From assembly GCA_014382015.1 (NCBI GenBank), contig JACNKN010000039.1, forward strand, positions 1-59,244: a stretch of DNA of 59,244 bases, given 5' to 3'. The notes under the pieces are model-generated. The model was not told where the DNA came from, did no database searches, and worked only from the letters and a program-made list of their open reading frames with translations. The DNA comes from Fidelibacterota bacterium. GTDB taxonomy: Bacteria; Fidelibacterota; Marinisomatia; Marinisomatales; TCS55. How positions within the stretch are numbered: the first letter of the stretch is position 1; every line of letters starts with the position of its first letter. Both the position numbers and the translations under genes were made by a program. Below, one piece after another: positions 45,941 through 56,312 of the stretch.

Positions 45941-47272
45941 TTAGTTCCACTCTTTACGATAGGTATAAGTCACCGTTTGTGATCCGTCTGCAGAGATGGT
46001 GAGAGGGAAGTGAATGGTGGAGGCATCTTTCTTTCGATAGTTAGCTGAGGCATCCTTGATCACCCAATCTCCGAAAATATGCTCAATAAGGCGTACTTTA
46101 ATTTTGGTGCTCATGGTATTTGTCACTACAATACTGATGGACCCTTCTTCACTTTTCTGCTGGCGATCATAATTCAAAACGGTTCGTTTTCCCACCACAT
46201 CAAATGCACGCCCAGAAATAATGGTAGCGGTAGCTCCCTTCGGTACTTGGCGAATTTCATCTTCACCCACAAATTCAACACTGCCATTTGTTCCAGATTG
46301 GTAGAGCTGAATTTTTCCTTGGGGCAGTGGGACACCCAAATTATTTTTTTCTGTATTGGCAATTTGATATTCGATCGCCAACGGTTCTTCACGCTGATTT
46401 CGTTCATCGTTTTCAAATAAATATGTTTTCTGGAATGAAACTGTTTTGGGTGCATATAAACGGGTGGTAATGCTTTCTTCTCCATTGAGACCCATTTTCC
46501 CACCTAAATAATAAATATGATAATCCCCCAATTGTTCTTCTTTGGGAACGGATTCTACTTGAGGATCCATTGTTTTATACAAAACGGCTGGTCTGCGTAC
46601 AGCGCCATTTTGTTTTAGATTTCCTTCCACAAGTTGAAGTGTAAGGTTTGAGAAATCCAAATTACTGTTATTTTTTATATACGCTTCAGCAATGAATTCT
46701 GCACTATTGCCAGATTCATTCAAGATGAGACGGTAAATGGCATCCCAGTCAAACCCCTTAGATAAATAAATCAAACTCCCCCGGGCCGGACCCATTTTCT
46801 TTTTAAATACATTCCACGTAAGGGATGGTTTAAATAAAATATTTTCAAGCTTCCCCGGCGTTGTGATATAATCAACACGATCCCGATTAAAGGAAATAAC
46901 AGATCGTTTGCGCGTAATGGTTATTATATTGCCACTGAGTTCAACCAACGTGCCTGTGAGGGAATTTCCATTGATAAACTCTACATCAATGGTTTTGCCT
47001 AAATAATGATAGAGATGATCAGAAAAATGAAATACATCCTGATTGTACCGCTGCGTTTTTATGGTGGCATTATCAAGGGTCAGGAATGGAGAATCTTTGA
47101 TGATTCCTCCCGGAAGCATATCCCAGGAAATGGTTGATTCACCTGATTGCACATTCCACGCCACTGGCTGTTTGATGAGGGCAAACCCATCTTTATAGAG
47201 GGTCATGGTGGCATGATTTGATTGACCCGTTATGAGGGAAAATAATATTATAAATCCGATTGGTTTTTTCAT
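45941..47272 (-). CDS. DUF4139-domain exported protein
   Basis: 443 residues. Signal peptide 1-16 (ending ITGQ). Residues about 95-135 contain FINGNSLTGTLVELSG and end DRVDYIT, the NG-type beta unit also found in the proteins at 783-1727 and 10168-10998. The C-terminal 280 residues have the DUF4139 style: LSKGFDWDAIYRLIL, FIAEAYIKNNSNLDFSNLTL and later KVRLIEHIFGDWVI. The molecular role is unknown; probably periplasmic or surface. It overlaps valS by four bases. Confidence 0.8.
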   Translation of the reverse strand: MKKPIGFIILFSLITGQSNHATMTLYKDGFALIKQPVAWNVQSGESTISWDMLPGGIIKDSPFLTLDNATIKTQRYNQDVFHFSDHLYHYLGKTIDVEFINGNSLTGTLVELSGNIITITRKRSVISFNRDRVDYITTPGKLENILFKPSLTWNVFKKKMGPARGSLIYLSKGFDWDAIYRLILNESGNSAEFIAEAYIKNNSNLDFSNLTLQLVEGNLKQNGAVRRPAVLYKTMDPQVESVPKEEQLGDYHIYYLGGKMGLNGEESITTRLYAPKTVSFQKTYLFENDERNQREEPLAIEYQIANTEKNNLGVPLPQGKIQLYQSGTNGSVEFVGEDEIRQVPKGATATIISGRAFDVVGKRTVLNYDRQQKSEEGSISIVVTNTMSTKIKVRLIEHIFGDWVIKDASANYRKKDASTIHFPLTISADGSQTVTYTYRKEWN

Positions 47273-49905
47273 AGCAGCATTTCCAGGTTTGCTTTTACGA
47301 GTTCATATTCTACAGTCATTTCCTGCATTTTTTTCTTTTCATGTTCAACCACATTTTCCGGTGCACGGTTAACAAAATTATCATTCGTTAGTTTTTTCTT
47401 GATACCCAGGAGATGCCCTTCTAACTCAATCAAACGCTTCGAAAGTCGGGCATTTTCCGTATCTAAATCTATTAATCCTTTGAGTGGAACAAACAGTTCC
47501 ATTTTTTGCACAACTGCAGTGGCGGATTGTTCCGGTTTTTCCAGGTTTTTACCCATTTTGATGGCTTCAATACGACCCAGTGATTTAATAATTTCATCAA
47601 ATGATTCTATCTTTGATTGGTGTCCATTCACATTCCGAATGACCAAATCTGCTTTTTTCCCAGGAGGAACATTCATCCGACTACGAATGGTTCGTACGGC
47701 GGTCACAATTTCTTTTAATAAATCCATGGATGTGTCAGCAGAATCATCCTCCATAGATGGATCTCCTTTTAGCCAGGGAGATATAATTAAATCTGAGTCA
47801 TCTTTACCTTTAAAGTGAGCCCATAATTCTTCTGTAATAAAAGGTGAGTAAGGATGGAGTAATCTTAAAATTCCCTGGATAACATGAACCGCAACAGACC
47901 GTGTCATATTTGCCTTTTCAGGATCATCGCCATAAAAACGTGTTTTGGCAATTTCGATATACCAATCACAAAAGTCACTCCAGGTGAATTCATAAATAGC
48001 TTTCGCCGCTTCGTTAAAATGGAACCTATCCAATTGTCGATTCACTTTGATCGCCGTTTGATTTAATTGGCTCAATATCCATCGTTCCGGCATATCTAAG
48101 TCCATGGAGTCTAAATCCAATTCAGGAATCTCATCTCCTTCCAGGTTCATCTGAATAAAACGGGAAGCGTTCCATAATTTATTCATGAAGTTCCGACCCA
48201 CTTCGAGACGGGAATTTGAAAAGAGTACATCCAGCCCCTGAGGTGCCATGAGCAACGTCCCAAATCGTACAGCATCCGTACCATATTCATTAAATAAATC
48301 AAATGGATCGGGAGAATTTCCTAAGGATTTACTGAATTTTTTTCCCGTTTCATCCCTCAATATTGATGTGAAATAGACATCTTTAAATGGGATTTCATCC
48401 AAAAATTCGTATCCCGATATAATCATTCGGGCCACCCAAAAGAAAATAATATCCGGGCCCGTAACCAATGCATCTGTGGGGAAAAATGATTTTAAGTTTT
48501 GATCCTCTTCCGGCCATGTGTGGACTGCAAATGGCCAGAGCCAAGATGAAGCCCATGTATCCAGAACATCTTCATCTTGGTTCCAGTTTTCCGGATCTTT
48601 TGGTCCATCAACAGACACATGAATTTTCTTAGAATCATCATTGTGATACCAAACCGGGATTTGATGCCCCCACCAAAGTTGACGACTTATACACCAATCT
48701 TTAATATTTTCCATCCAGTGATTGTAAGTCTTGGTCCAATGGGCAGGATGAAAGTTAATTTTGCCAGAATTCACTGCTTCTAAAGCCGGTTTCGCTAAAG
48801 TATCCATTTTTAGGTACCACTGTTCAGACATATAAAATTCGATGGGGACATTTCCCCGTTCGGAATATCCGATGTTATTCGTATAATCTTCGACTTTATC
48901 TAATAATCCATGTGATTCCAGGTCTCGGACAACTGCCTTTCGTCCCTCTTCTCTTGAAAGGTTTTGGTATAACTTCGGAACTTTCGAATTTAATGAAGCA
49001 TCTTTATTCATTATATTGATGAATTCAAGATTATGACGTTCACCCATAGCAAAGTCATTGGGATCATGAGCCGGTGTAACTTTCACGCATCCAGTTCCAA
49101 ATTCCGGATCTACATAAGAATCGGCGATTATGGGAATTTCTCTACCCGCTAAAGGTAAAGTCACTGTTTTCCCGACAAATGATTGATATCGTTTATCATC
49201 AGGATGGACAGCAACAGCCGTATCTCCTAACATGGTTTCAGGGCGAGTCGTGGCTACCACCAAATAATCATCCGAATCAGTGATAGGATATCGAAAATGC
49301 CATAGTTTTCCATTCTTTTCTTTATGAATAACTTCTTCGTCACTAATCGCAGATTTCGACACCGGGCACCAATTCACCAGACGGTGGCCACGGTAAATAA
49401 GTCCTTTTTCATATAATTTAACAAATGCGCTTAATACAGCTTTGGAGTATCCTTCATCCATGGTAAAACGTTCTCGTTCCCAATCGCAGGAACAGCCCAG
49501 CTTTTTCAATTGATTAATAATAATGCCGCCGTACTTCTCTTTCCATTCCCATGCATGGGACATGAACTCGTCCCTTGTCAGATCATCTTTAGAGATACCC
49601 TGTTCTTTAAGCATTTTGACTACTTTTGATTCCGTCGCAATAGAGGCGTGATCCGTCCCAGGGATCCAACACGTATTTTTTCCTTCCATGCGTGCTTTTC
49701 GAATTAACACATCCTGAATCGTGTTGTTCAATACATGCCCCATGGTGAGCATGCCTGTAACATTTGGGGGAGGTATTACAATTGAATAGGGTTCTTTTTC
49801 AGAATGCTCATTTGCGTGGAAATAGCCTTGATCCATCCAGTGTTGATACCAATGATCTTCAAGTGTTTCCCAATTATATGATTTATCGATTTGTGGCGTG
49901 GTCAT
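47269..49905 (-). CDS. valS: Valyl-tRNA synthetase
   Basis: 878 residues, full length. The HIGH-type motif reads PPPNVTGMLTMGH (about 44-56), the editing domain follows (VVATTRPETMLGDTAVAVHP), and KMSKS appears as KFSKSLGN. A C-terminal coiled coil (about 815-878) is typical of ValRS. It charges tRNA-Val. Upstream, TTGAAA and TACAGA lie 17 bases apart with the -10 about five bases before the ATG, without a Shine-Dalgarno. Confidence 0.97.
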   Translation of the reverse strand: MTTPQIDKSYNWETLEDHWYQHWMDQGYFHANEHSEKEPYSIVIPPPNVTGMLTMGHVLNNTIQDVLIRKARMEGKNTCWIPGTDHASIATESKVVKMLKEQGISKDDLTRDEFMSHAWEWKEKYGGIIINQLKKLGCSCDWERERFTMDEGYSKAVLSAFVKLYEKGLIYRGHRLVNWCPVSKSAISDEEVIHKEKNGKLWHFRYPITDSDDYLVVATTRPETMLGDTAVAVHPDDKRYQSFVGKTVTLPLAGREIPIIADSYVDPEFGTGCVKVTPAHDPNDFAMGERHNLEFINIMNKDASLNSKVPKLYQNLSREEGRKAVVRDLESHGLLDKVEDYTNNIGYSERGNVPIEFYMSEQWYLKMDTLAKPALEAVNSGKINFHPAHWTKTYNHWMENIKDWCISRQLWWGHQIPVWYHNDDSKKIHVSVDGPKDPENWNQDEDVLDTWASSWLWPFAVHTWPEEDQNLKSFFPTDALVTGPDIIFFWVARMIISGYEFLDEIPFKDVYFTSILRDETGKKFSKSLGNSPDPFDLFNEYGTDAVRFGTLLMAPQGLDVLFSNSRLEVGRNFMNKLWNASRFIQMNLEGDEIPELDLDSMDLDMPERWILSQLNQTAIKVNRQLDRFHFNEAAKAIYEFTWSDFCDWYIEIAKTRFYGDDPEKANMTRSVAVHVIQGILRLLHPYSPFITEELWAHFKGKDDSDLIISPWLKGDPSMEDDSADTSMDLLKEIVTAVRTIRSRMNVPPGKKADLVIRNVNGHQSKIESFDEIIKSLGRIEAIKMGKNLEKPEQSATAVVQKMELFVPLKGLIDLDTENARLSKRLIELEGHLLGIKKKLTNDNFVNRAPENVVEHEKKKMQEMTVEYELVKANLEMLL

Positions 49906-49953
49906 AGAAATCTGTAAGTGGTGGATTTGACTTTTTCAAATCCTGACAATAGA

Positions 49954-50457
49954 TTACCTTTCTAAAATTAAACTGAATGCGGTAGTGAGTTTCAATACGT
50001 TTTGGTTTGCTTTTACCAAGTTGCCGGATATAATTCGGCCCAAATTACGCATGACCTTAAATCCGATCGCAGGATTTGCATCGCAGATCTGGAATAAATC
50101 CGATTTGTCCAACCGCGCTAATGTACAGGGTGTTTCTGCGCGAACGTTTGCGGTACGACGATCTCCTTCGTTAAACATGGACATTTCACCAAATTGCGGA
50201 TTAATATCACTGGGTAACTTCAGAATCGCCTTTTCCCTATTATCGGACTCACTCTTATTCATGGATAGGGTTAAGGCTTGGTTAATTTCTACAATGCCAT
50301 CTAAAAGGAGATAAATACAATCGCCTTCATCGCCTTCGGTAATGAATTGCTGACCTTTTTCCATTTCCACTTTCCTGAGTGAATCATGGAACTGACTTAT
50401 TTCACCTTCTGTAAGATCAGCAAATATTTGGAATTTTTTTAATCGTTCATTATTCAT
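49954..50457 (-). CDS. Free-standing cyclic-nucleotide-binding domain protein
   Basis: 167 residues, one cNMP-binding domain: FADLTEGEISQF at the start, GDCIYLLLDGIVEI, then a phosphate-binding cassette FGEMSMFNEGDRRTANV with the conserved Glu and Arg, and the C-terminal hinge helix. There is no DNA-binding helix-turn-helix after it, so it is not a Crp-type regulator. It starts seven bases after the stop of the K+ channel gene, suggesting that it regulates the channel in trans. A ligand of cAMP or cGMP is presumed. Confidence 0.85.
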   Translation of the reverse strand: MNNERLKKFQIFADLTEGEISQFHDSLRKVEMEKGQQFITEGDEGDCIYLLLDGIVEINQALTLSMNKSESDNREKAILKLPSDINPQFGEMSMFNEGDRRTANVRAETPCTLARLDKSDLFQICDANPAIGFKVMRNLGRIISGNLVKANQNVLKLTTAFSLILER

Positions 50458-50464
50458 AATACCC

Positions 50465-51589
50465 TCATGGAATTATAATGGCGCGTTCACCTTCATTGAG
50501 GATATAGCCATTTGCGGGATTTATCACAACATTGATTTTACTTTCTTCATTGAGGGAGATACCGCCCTCTTTCAATTTCTTTTCAATAAAGGCATCCAAT
50601 GCAGAAGCATCTGAAGATAAAATAGCGCCTATTCCCAGATTTTCATCTTCAGAAAAAACGCCAATCAGCACAGATCCATCCTTCTGGCGAAAGTAATTAA
50701 ATAGATCGTCGTAAGGTTTTCCAACATATTCGGAAGGAATTGCAACCCGTTTAAAACGGGAGGTAGAATTGCTATCCATAAGCTGATTTGCTATTTGAGG
50801 GATACCGGGATCCATCACATGGGATGCAATTATATGAGCGCTAAAGTCATCTCCCACAACCACTTCATCCGCATTGGCTCTTTTAATATGAGTTAGATTT
50901 TCCCGATCCAACAGGACCGCCACCACACGAATACCCGGATCAATACTTTTAATTGTGAGTGTGGCAAAGATTGTTTTTTCATCGTAAGTCGCAACTTCTG
51001 AGCCCGTTGTATTTGGGATCACAATTACCGTGTCTGCATCATTAATGCTGGCTTTTTTCAATATTTCTTCCTGGGTGAAATCACCAGCAACAAAATGAAT
51101 ATTCAAATCATTATAGCGGTTTTTCAGTTTCGAAATCTCTTCCTCATTCAATTCATTAATGAGGACAAGATCGTTTTTTTCTCCTCGGCCTAATAGCTGG
51201 ATAGAGTTCAAGACCCTTTCACCATTGGGGTTCCAACCGCAAAGGATTAAATGATCGGTTAAATTCAAATTTTCCAAACCTTTACCCTCCCGAATTTTTT
51301 GAGCAACAAATATGGATGAAATGGTGGCTGTGAGCAGTGAAACCAAAGAAATACCAATAAACATAATGAGCACTGCAAAAATCCGTCCTCCCGGTGTTTC
51401 CGGCGAGAAATCACCATATCCAACAGTCGTCATGGTTACAATAGCCCACCAAAATGGGTTATTATCTTTTGAAATTTCTCCAGGTTCAAGCCATTGCAAA
51501 ACAAAGCCACCAATCATCATTGTAATGAGTATCCCGGCACCAACCTGAAAAAAACTGTTACGAATCAATGTTCTTACCCACAGACGCAT
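50465..51589 (-). CDS. MthK-like potassium channel with RCK domains
   Basis: 374 residues. Two membrane helices (about 17-35 and 68-98) flank a pore loop with the selectivity filter TTVGYGDFSP. Cytoplasmic RCK-N follows, beginning HLILCGWNPNG. As in MthK, the glycine-rich NAD motif is altered to GWxxxx, which fits a non-NAD ligand such as Ca2+. RCK-C covers about 285-374 and ends GERAIIIP. It should open a K+ pathway under ligand control. The gene downstream encodes a separate cNMP-binding protein. Confidence 0.9.
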   Translation of the reverse strand: MRLWVRTLIRNSFFQVGAGILITMMIGGFVLQWLEPGEISKDNNPFWWAIVTMTTVGYGDFSPETPGGRIFAVLIMFIGISLVSLLTATISSIFVAQKIREGKGLENLNLTDHLILCGWNPNGERVLNSIQLLGRGEKNDLVLINELNEEEISKLKNRYNDLNIHFVAGDFTQEEILKKASINDADTVIVIPNTTGSEVATYDEKTIFATLTIKSIDPGIRVVAVLLDRENLTHIKRANADEVVVGDDFSAHIIASHVMDPGIPQIANQLMDSNSTSRFKRVAIPSEYVGKPYDDLFNYFRQKDGSVLIGVFSEDENLGIGAILSSDASALDAFIEKKLKEGGISLNEESKINVVINPANGYILNEGERAIIIP

Positions 51590-51660
51590 TGCAGTAATTT
51601 AAATATACATGCAGTTGGAAGTAGGTGAAAATTTCCCAAAAAAATAATAAATAAATAATA

Positions 51661-51690
51661 TTGACTTATATTCAATATCTGTATTAGGAT
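51661..51690 (+). promoter_or_regulatory. Candidate promoter of the SusC/SusD operon
   Basis: TTGACT (51661-51666), an 18-base spacer and TAGGAT (51685-51690), or TTAGGA at 17. A 100-base leader follows, containing a second GGAGGGG at 51711-51718. The actual susC-like ATG has its own AAAGGAGGG at 51785-51793. Confidence 0.4.
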
Positions 51691-51796
51691 TGGCTAGGGT
51701 GTGAGTTACAAGGAGGGGTTGCTTTCATTTTGTTTTATTCAAGTAATCTGTTTTGTTGCTCCATATCTGATAAAATGATTAACAAAAGGAGGGTTT

Positions 51797-54700
51797 ATGA
51801 ATAAACCTATCATTTCCAGATTGGCTACAATCTTTTTCCTGCTAATTGGAATGTCAGCATTTCTATTAGCTCAGGAAGGATCTGTTTCCGGTCGGGTCAC
51901 TGATGCCGACACTGGAGATCCTCTGGTAGGCGCCAACGTCCTTGTTGTGGGCACCAATCTGGGTGCAGCAACAGACGTGAATGGCGAGTATACTATCAGT
52001 CGGGTTCCTGCAGGTGCGCAGCGATTAAATGCGAATTACATTGGTTATGCCAGTCGTTCAAGCAATGTCGATATTCCATCCGGTGGCGCAGCCACAGGTG
52101 ATTTTGGATTGTATGTTGCAGCATTGAACCTCAGTGAAATTGTTGTAACCGGTGCGGGTACAGCAGTGGAAAAATCTAAAATTGGCAACTCTGTTGGTGT
52201 AGTAAATATGTCAACATTGGAAGATGCACCAATTTCTAATTTTTCTGACATTCTACAAGGTCGTGAAAAAGGCGTCATTATGCTGCCAAACGGTGGTTTA
52301 AATGGCGAAGGTGCCTCTATCCGTATTCGCGGAACTTCCACCCTCTCCCAATCGAATGAACCCGTCATATACATAGATGGTGTTCGCGTGGATAATGGGG
52401 CAGGATTTGCCGGTTTCGGTGCGGATGGCGGTACGCCATCACGATTAGATGAAATCAATCCTGATGCTATTGAACGTATTGAAATCCTGAAAGGTGCTGC
52501 GGCCGCATCCCTTTACGGAACACAAGCTGCCAATGGTATCATTCAAATTTTTACGAAACAGGGTGCCATTTCTAAACCGCAATTCACTGTTGAAGTTAAT
52601 TCTTCAACCAGTAGTTATGATGAAAGCCGCTGGAAACCGAATTCCGGTTTTGCCCGGGATCAGGCTACAGCAGACAGAATGGCCGGTTTGTTTAATAAAA
52701 GCGGTCTTAAGCCTTATGAAGTAATTGAAGTACCCTTTACTTCGTGGATTTATGACAAAGGTGGCAGTCAAACAGTTTCTGCGTCTGTACGCGGCGGTGC
52801 TCCGGGTGCAACTTACTTTGCCAGCCTACGGTACTTAGATAGTGATGGTCCCTACGACGAAAACGCAACCCTTTTAGGGAAACCGGTGGGTTATGCTGAT
52901 CCAACTAAACCAGGTGCCAATGATTTCCGTAAACAGTTTATGGCTAGCGCAACGCTGAATATCCTGCCAACGGATAAATTGAGAATTCGTTTATCAACCA
53001 ATTATACTTACACGGATCATAATACCATTCAAAACAATAACAACATTTATGGTACAACCTCTCTAATCCAGATGGGGAAACCGGAATGGTCAACGGAAGA
53101 TAATGCAACAGGTTCTATTGCCTTTGCAACTGCTCGTGAAACCACCTACCGTTCATTGAATAATGAAGGTGACAATACGACTATTTCTCTACAGACCAGC
53201 TATCGGATTGCCGATGGTTTCAATGTGTCTGGTACGTTCGGTATGAACACCACTCTAAATAAAGGAACTAGCCTGACACCATTCGGATATAACGTAGATG
53301 GAAAAATGGCCTATGCTACCCAAGGCGCGCTTTACAAAGGAAAAAATGATAAAAAAGTCTATTCCATGGATATCAAAACGGATTATGCTAAATCATTTGG
53401 TGCTATTTCTACGGAAAGTGTTGTTGGATTCCAGGCATTTCAAACTATCACTAAAACAATGGATGGCGGTGGACAGCAGTTCCCCGGTCCTGGTCTAGAA
53501 GTACTGGGTGCCTTAGGATCTAACTCTGCCGGTTCAGGTTTTTCTGAAGTGATTGAAGCTGGACTTTTGGCACAAACCAGGATTGGTTTCCAGGATTGGC
53601 TCTATGCAACAGCAGGTCTTCGAAACGATGCGAATAGTGCATTTGGTTCCGAATTTACAACCATCACATATCCCCGGTTTAATGTGTCTTATATCCCCAC
53701 AGCGCAACTGGGTCAATTAGGTCCAGTATCTACTTTGAGAGTGAGGATGGCGTGGGGACAAGCGGGACAGCAACCCGGTGCCTTCGATCAATTGACAACC
53801 TATCTGCCATGGGCTTCTGAGTTTGGACCTGGGCTTTCACCTGGAAACGTGGGTGACCCATCTCTAAAACCGGAAGTTTCAACCGAAATTGAGTTCGGTG
53901 GTGAAGTGGGCCTTTTTAATGATAAGTTTGCTGTTGATTTCCAGTATTGGGATCGCACGGTTAATGATGCATTGATTCAACGTGCTTATCCACCTTCGGG
54001 CGGTTTTCGCCGCACACAACTTTCCAATATTGGTCAGATTGATGCAAGCGGTTGGGAAGTGGGCGTTGATGCGAATGTTATTCGGTCATCTACTTTTTCT
54101 GTAGATCTTTTTGGGAGTATTTCCTATCTAACGGAAACAGTCGTTAGTCTTGGCGGTGCACCGGAACAAAAAGTGGGTGGATCATATCCCAGGTACCGAA
54201 ACTTCTTAACCGAAGGCTGGTCACCAGGTTCCTATTTTGGTGCTAAACTGGATAGAGATGCGACTTACCCAATAGATACGAATGGAGATGGTAAGGCGGA
54301 TGATCAGGCAACACTTCTTGCCTTTTTCACTACGGGTGGAGATGGCGTTCGCAAAGGCTGGAATCCGGCTATGCTTACACCAACAGATGCTGATGTGGCT
54401 GCCGGTCGTGCCAAAGATACGGGTGCACTTGGCTGGTATCTGGGTAAACCGACACCGGATTATAGTGCATCTTATGGTGCTACGGTTAAAGTGGGGAAAA
54501 ACTGGCGGGTGAATACGTTGTTTGAATCCCGATTTGGAAATTATCACGTAACCAACCTAACCGATGCATTCCGTAAATCGCACGGCTTGATTGGTCGGAA
54601 CACCCCAAATGCTGCGGCAACAGAATCTGACCTTATGGATCCGGCAAAAGCAGGCCAAACACGCTTGGATGCAGCTAACAGATGGGTTCGTGAATTCTTG

Positions 54701-55000
54701 GCATTGTCACCATATAGTGGATTAAACACCATGGAAGATGCTTCTTTTGTTCGTTTACGTGAACTGAGTCTTGCATACGTTGTAAATCCGGAATTTGCTG
54801 CACGATTGGGTGTGAAAGATTTAACCCTTTCAATCTCAGGTAAAAACCTGGCGCTTTGGACCGGTTATACAGGAGTTGATCCTGAACTGAATGCTCTGAG
54901 CCGCACCAATGGCGGTATCAGTGATTTTCAGCAGTCTATTGATGCGTTTGGTGTCCCGGTGCCCAGTTCCTGGAACTTTAGTGTTAAAGTTGGAATGTAA
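51797..55000 (+). CDS. SusC/RagA-type TonB-dependent receptor
   Basis: 1067 residues. The signal peptide (1-25) is followed by a carboxypeptidase-regulatory-like domain (SVSGRVTDADTGDPLVGANV, 29-48), a SusC-type box SEIVVTGAGTA near 115-125, and the plug with GASIRIRGTSTLSQSNEPVIYIDGVRV split over about 170-196. A very large barrel ends FSVKVGM. It forms the outer-membrane channel for a bulky nutrient; the absence of sugar-enzyme genes nearby gives no clue to the ligand. The partner SusD-like gene starts 12 bases later. A strong Shine-Dalgarno precedes the ATG. Confidence 0.93.
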   Translation: MNKPIISRLATIFFLLIGMSAFLLAQEGSVSGRVTDADTGDPLVGANVLVVGTNLGAATDVNGEYTISRVPAGAQRLNANYIGYASRSSNVDIPSGGAATGDFGLYVAALNLSEIVVTGAGTAVEKSKIGNSVGVVNMSTLEDAPISNFSDILQGREKGVIMLPNGGLNGEGASIRIRGTSTLSQSNEPVIYIDGVRVDNGAGFAGFGADGGTPSRLDEINPDAIERIEILKGAAAASLYGTQAANGIIQIFTKQGAISKPQFTVEVNSSTSSYDESRWKPNSGFARDQATADRMAGLFNKSGLKPYEVIEVPFTSWIYDKGGSQTVSASVRGGAPGATYFASLRYLDSDGPYDENATLLGKPVGYADPTKPGANDFRKQFMASATLNILPTDKLRIRLSTNYTYTDHNTIQNNNNIYGTTSLIQMGKPEWSTEDNATGSIAFATARETTYRSLNNEGDNTTISLQTSYRIADGFNVSGTFGMNTTLNKGTSLTPFGYNVDGKMAYATQGALYKGKNDKKVYSMDIKTDYAKSFGAISTESVVGFQAFQTITKTMDGGGQQFPGPGLEVLGALGSNSAGSGFSEVIEAGLLAQTRIGFQDWLYATAGLRNDANSAFGSEFTTITYPRFNVSYIPTAQLGQLGPVSTLRVRMAWGQAGQQPGAFDQLTTYLPWASEFGPGLSPGNVGDPSLKPEVSTEIEFGGEVGLFNDKFAVDFQYWDRTVNDALIQRAYPPSGGFRRTQLSNIGQIDASGWEVGVDANVIRSSTFSVDLFGSISYLTETVVSLGGAPEQKVGGSYPRYRNFLTEGWSPGSYFGAKLDRDATYPIDTNGDGKADDQATLLAFFTTGGDGVRKGWNPAMLTPTDADVAAGRAKDTGALGWYLGKPTPDYSASYGATVKVGKNWRVNTLFESRFGNYHVTNLTDAFRKSHGLIGRNTPNAAATESDLMDPAKAGQTRLDAANRWVREFLALSPYSGLNTMEDASFVRLRELSLAYVVNPEFAARLGVKDLTLSISGKNLALWTGYTGVDPELNALSRTNGGISDFQQSIDAFGVPVPSSWNFSVKVGM

Positions 55001-55012
55001 GGAGGTATGATT

Positions 55013-56263
55013 ATGACAAATAAAATGAAATTACTATGGAGCTTTCTCATTGGTTTTTCAATGATGAGTTGTGACTTAGAAGTAGATAACCCAAACAGTC
55101 TGCTTGAAGCTGACCTGGCTGATCCCAGTGCAGCTTCGGCTCTGGCAAATGGCGGGTGGAATGCATCCCTGAATGGTATTGGCTATATCATGATAGCCAA
55201 TGCAGTGGCCACAGATGAAGTGGTTTGGACTGGATCCCGTGACGCTTGGCGTCAGCTCGATAAAGGCGGTATGACTAACGAATACAATGAATTTGTTGAT
55301 GGTGCCTGGCCCTTTATCACTGAAGGCCGGTGGATGGCAGATAAAGCAGTGTCTGTTTTGGAAGGATTCCATTCTGCAAGTACACTTCCAAATACTCAGG
55401 ACCTTGTACGTGCTTATCTGACAGCTGCCATGGTACGAGTTTACGTTGCAGATATGTTTGATGATTTTGTCTATTCTGACAAAACAGAAGCCGGCACACC
55501 TTTTGGTGCAGCTAGCATGTCCCAAATGTATGATGAAGCCAGTACTTTACTTGGTAAAGCTGATGCGATTGCAGATGCGGAAAACAAAGTAAAAGTTGCA
55601 GGACTGAAAGCGCGCGTGGCTCATGCAAAAGCTGTGTGGGGAAAGAACAATCCCGTAGATACATCCAGCCCTTATGTGAGTGCCGGTGCCAGTGAAGCAG
55701 CGGCGGCCCTGGCCTTGATGACTGGTGATTACAAATGGAAAATGGCGTTCAGCGGTGTGACTGTATCCAATGAAATGTCATGGCAAATTAATGGTCGATT
55801 AGAGATGGACCTGCTGTACAACGCATTGGTTGATAACGGTGACCCTAAGGCGAATGACCTGGTAACAGGAATTGCTGACACAAGAATCACTGCAGCTGAA
55901 GCTGAATTTAAGGACGTGACTGCCGGTACAGATTATGCGCCAATCACCATCATTTCCGCACGGGAAATGCACCTGATTATTGCTGAAAGCAAAAAAGCAG
56001 GTGGTGATGATACTGGTTGTATCGCTGAATTGAATAAGATTCGCGATATGGATGGTTTAGATAACTATACGACGGAAGATGCGGGTGCGGCGCTCCAACA
56101 TGAACGCCGTGCTAATCTGTTTATTCAGGGACGTCGTTTACCGGATATGTATCGATTTGGTATTACTTCTGTTGTTTGGGATCCGGTTGAGAAATCACCG
56201 GCCGGTTCCTTTTTCCCAATTACTATTCGGGAAATTCGTGCAAATCCTAATATCAGTCAATAA
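55013..56263 (+). CDS. SusD/RagB-type lipoprotein
   Basis: 416 residues. The lipobox is SMMSC with Cys near residue 21, followed by DLEVDNPNSLLEADL, a typical SusD/RagB opening. Helical TPR-like segments and the C-terminal ERRANLFIQGRRLPDMYRFG (the conserved RxxxLxxEGxRxxDLxR-like end) are visible. An ATG at 55007 exists, but GGAGG (55001-55005) is only one base before it. The ATG at 55013 has the right spacing, so I chose that one. It caps the SusC-type channel at the cell surface and captures substrate. Confidence 0.9.
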   Translation: MTNKMKLLWSFLIGFSMMSCDLEVDNPNSLLEADLADPSAASALANGGWNASLNGIGYIMIANAVATDEVVWTGSRDAWRQLDKGGMTNEYNEFVDGAWPFITEGRWMADKAVSVLEGFHSASTLPNTQDLVRAYLTAAMVRVYVADMFDDFVYSDKTEAGTPFGAASMSQMYDEASTLLGKADAIADAENKVKVAGLKARVAHAKAVWGKNNPVDTSSPYVSAGASEAAAALALMTGDYKWKMAFSGVTVSNEMSWQINGRLEMDLLYNALVDNGDPKANDLVTGIADTRITAAEAEFKDVTAGTDYAPITIISAREMHLIIAESKKAGGDDTGCIAELNKIRDMDGLDNYTTEDAGAALQHERRANLFIQGRRLPDMYRFGITSVVWDPVEKSPAGSFFPITIREIRANPNISQ

Positions 56264-56312
56264 GACCAAGTCTATTGTTTTAATTCATTAAGCAACAGAA
56301 TAAATGATAAAT

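Noticed and set aside
52045-52458. 137-codon minus-strand ORF
   Set aside because: Antisense to the SusC-type plug region and low-complexity; not a gene.
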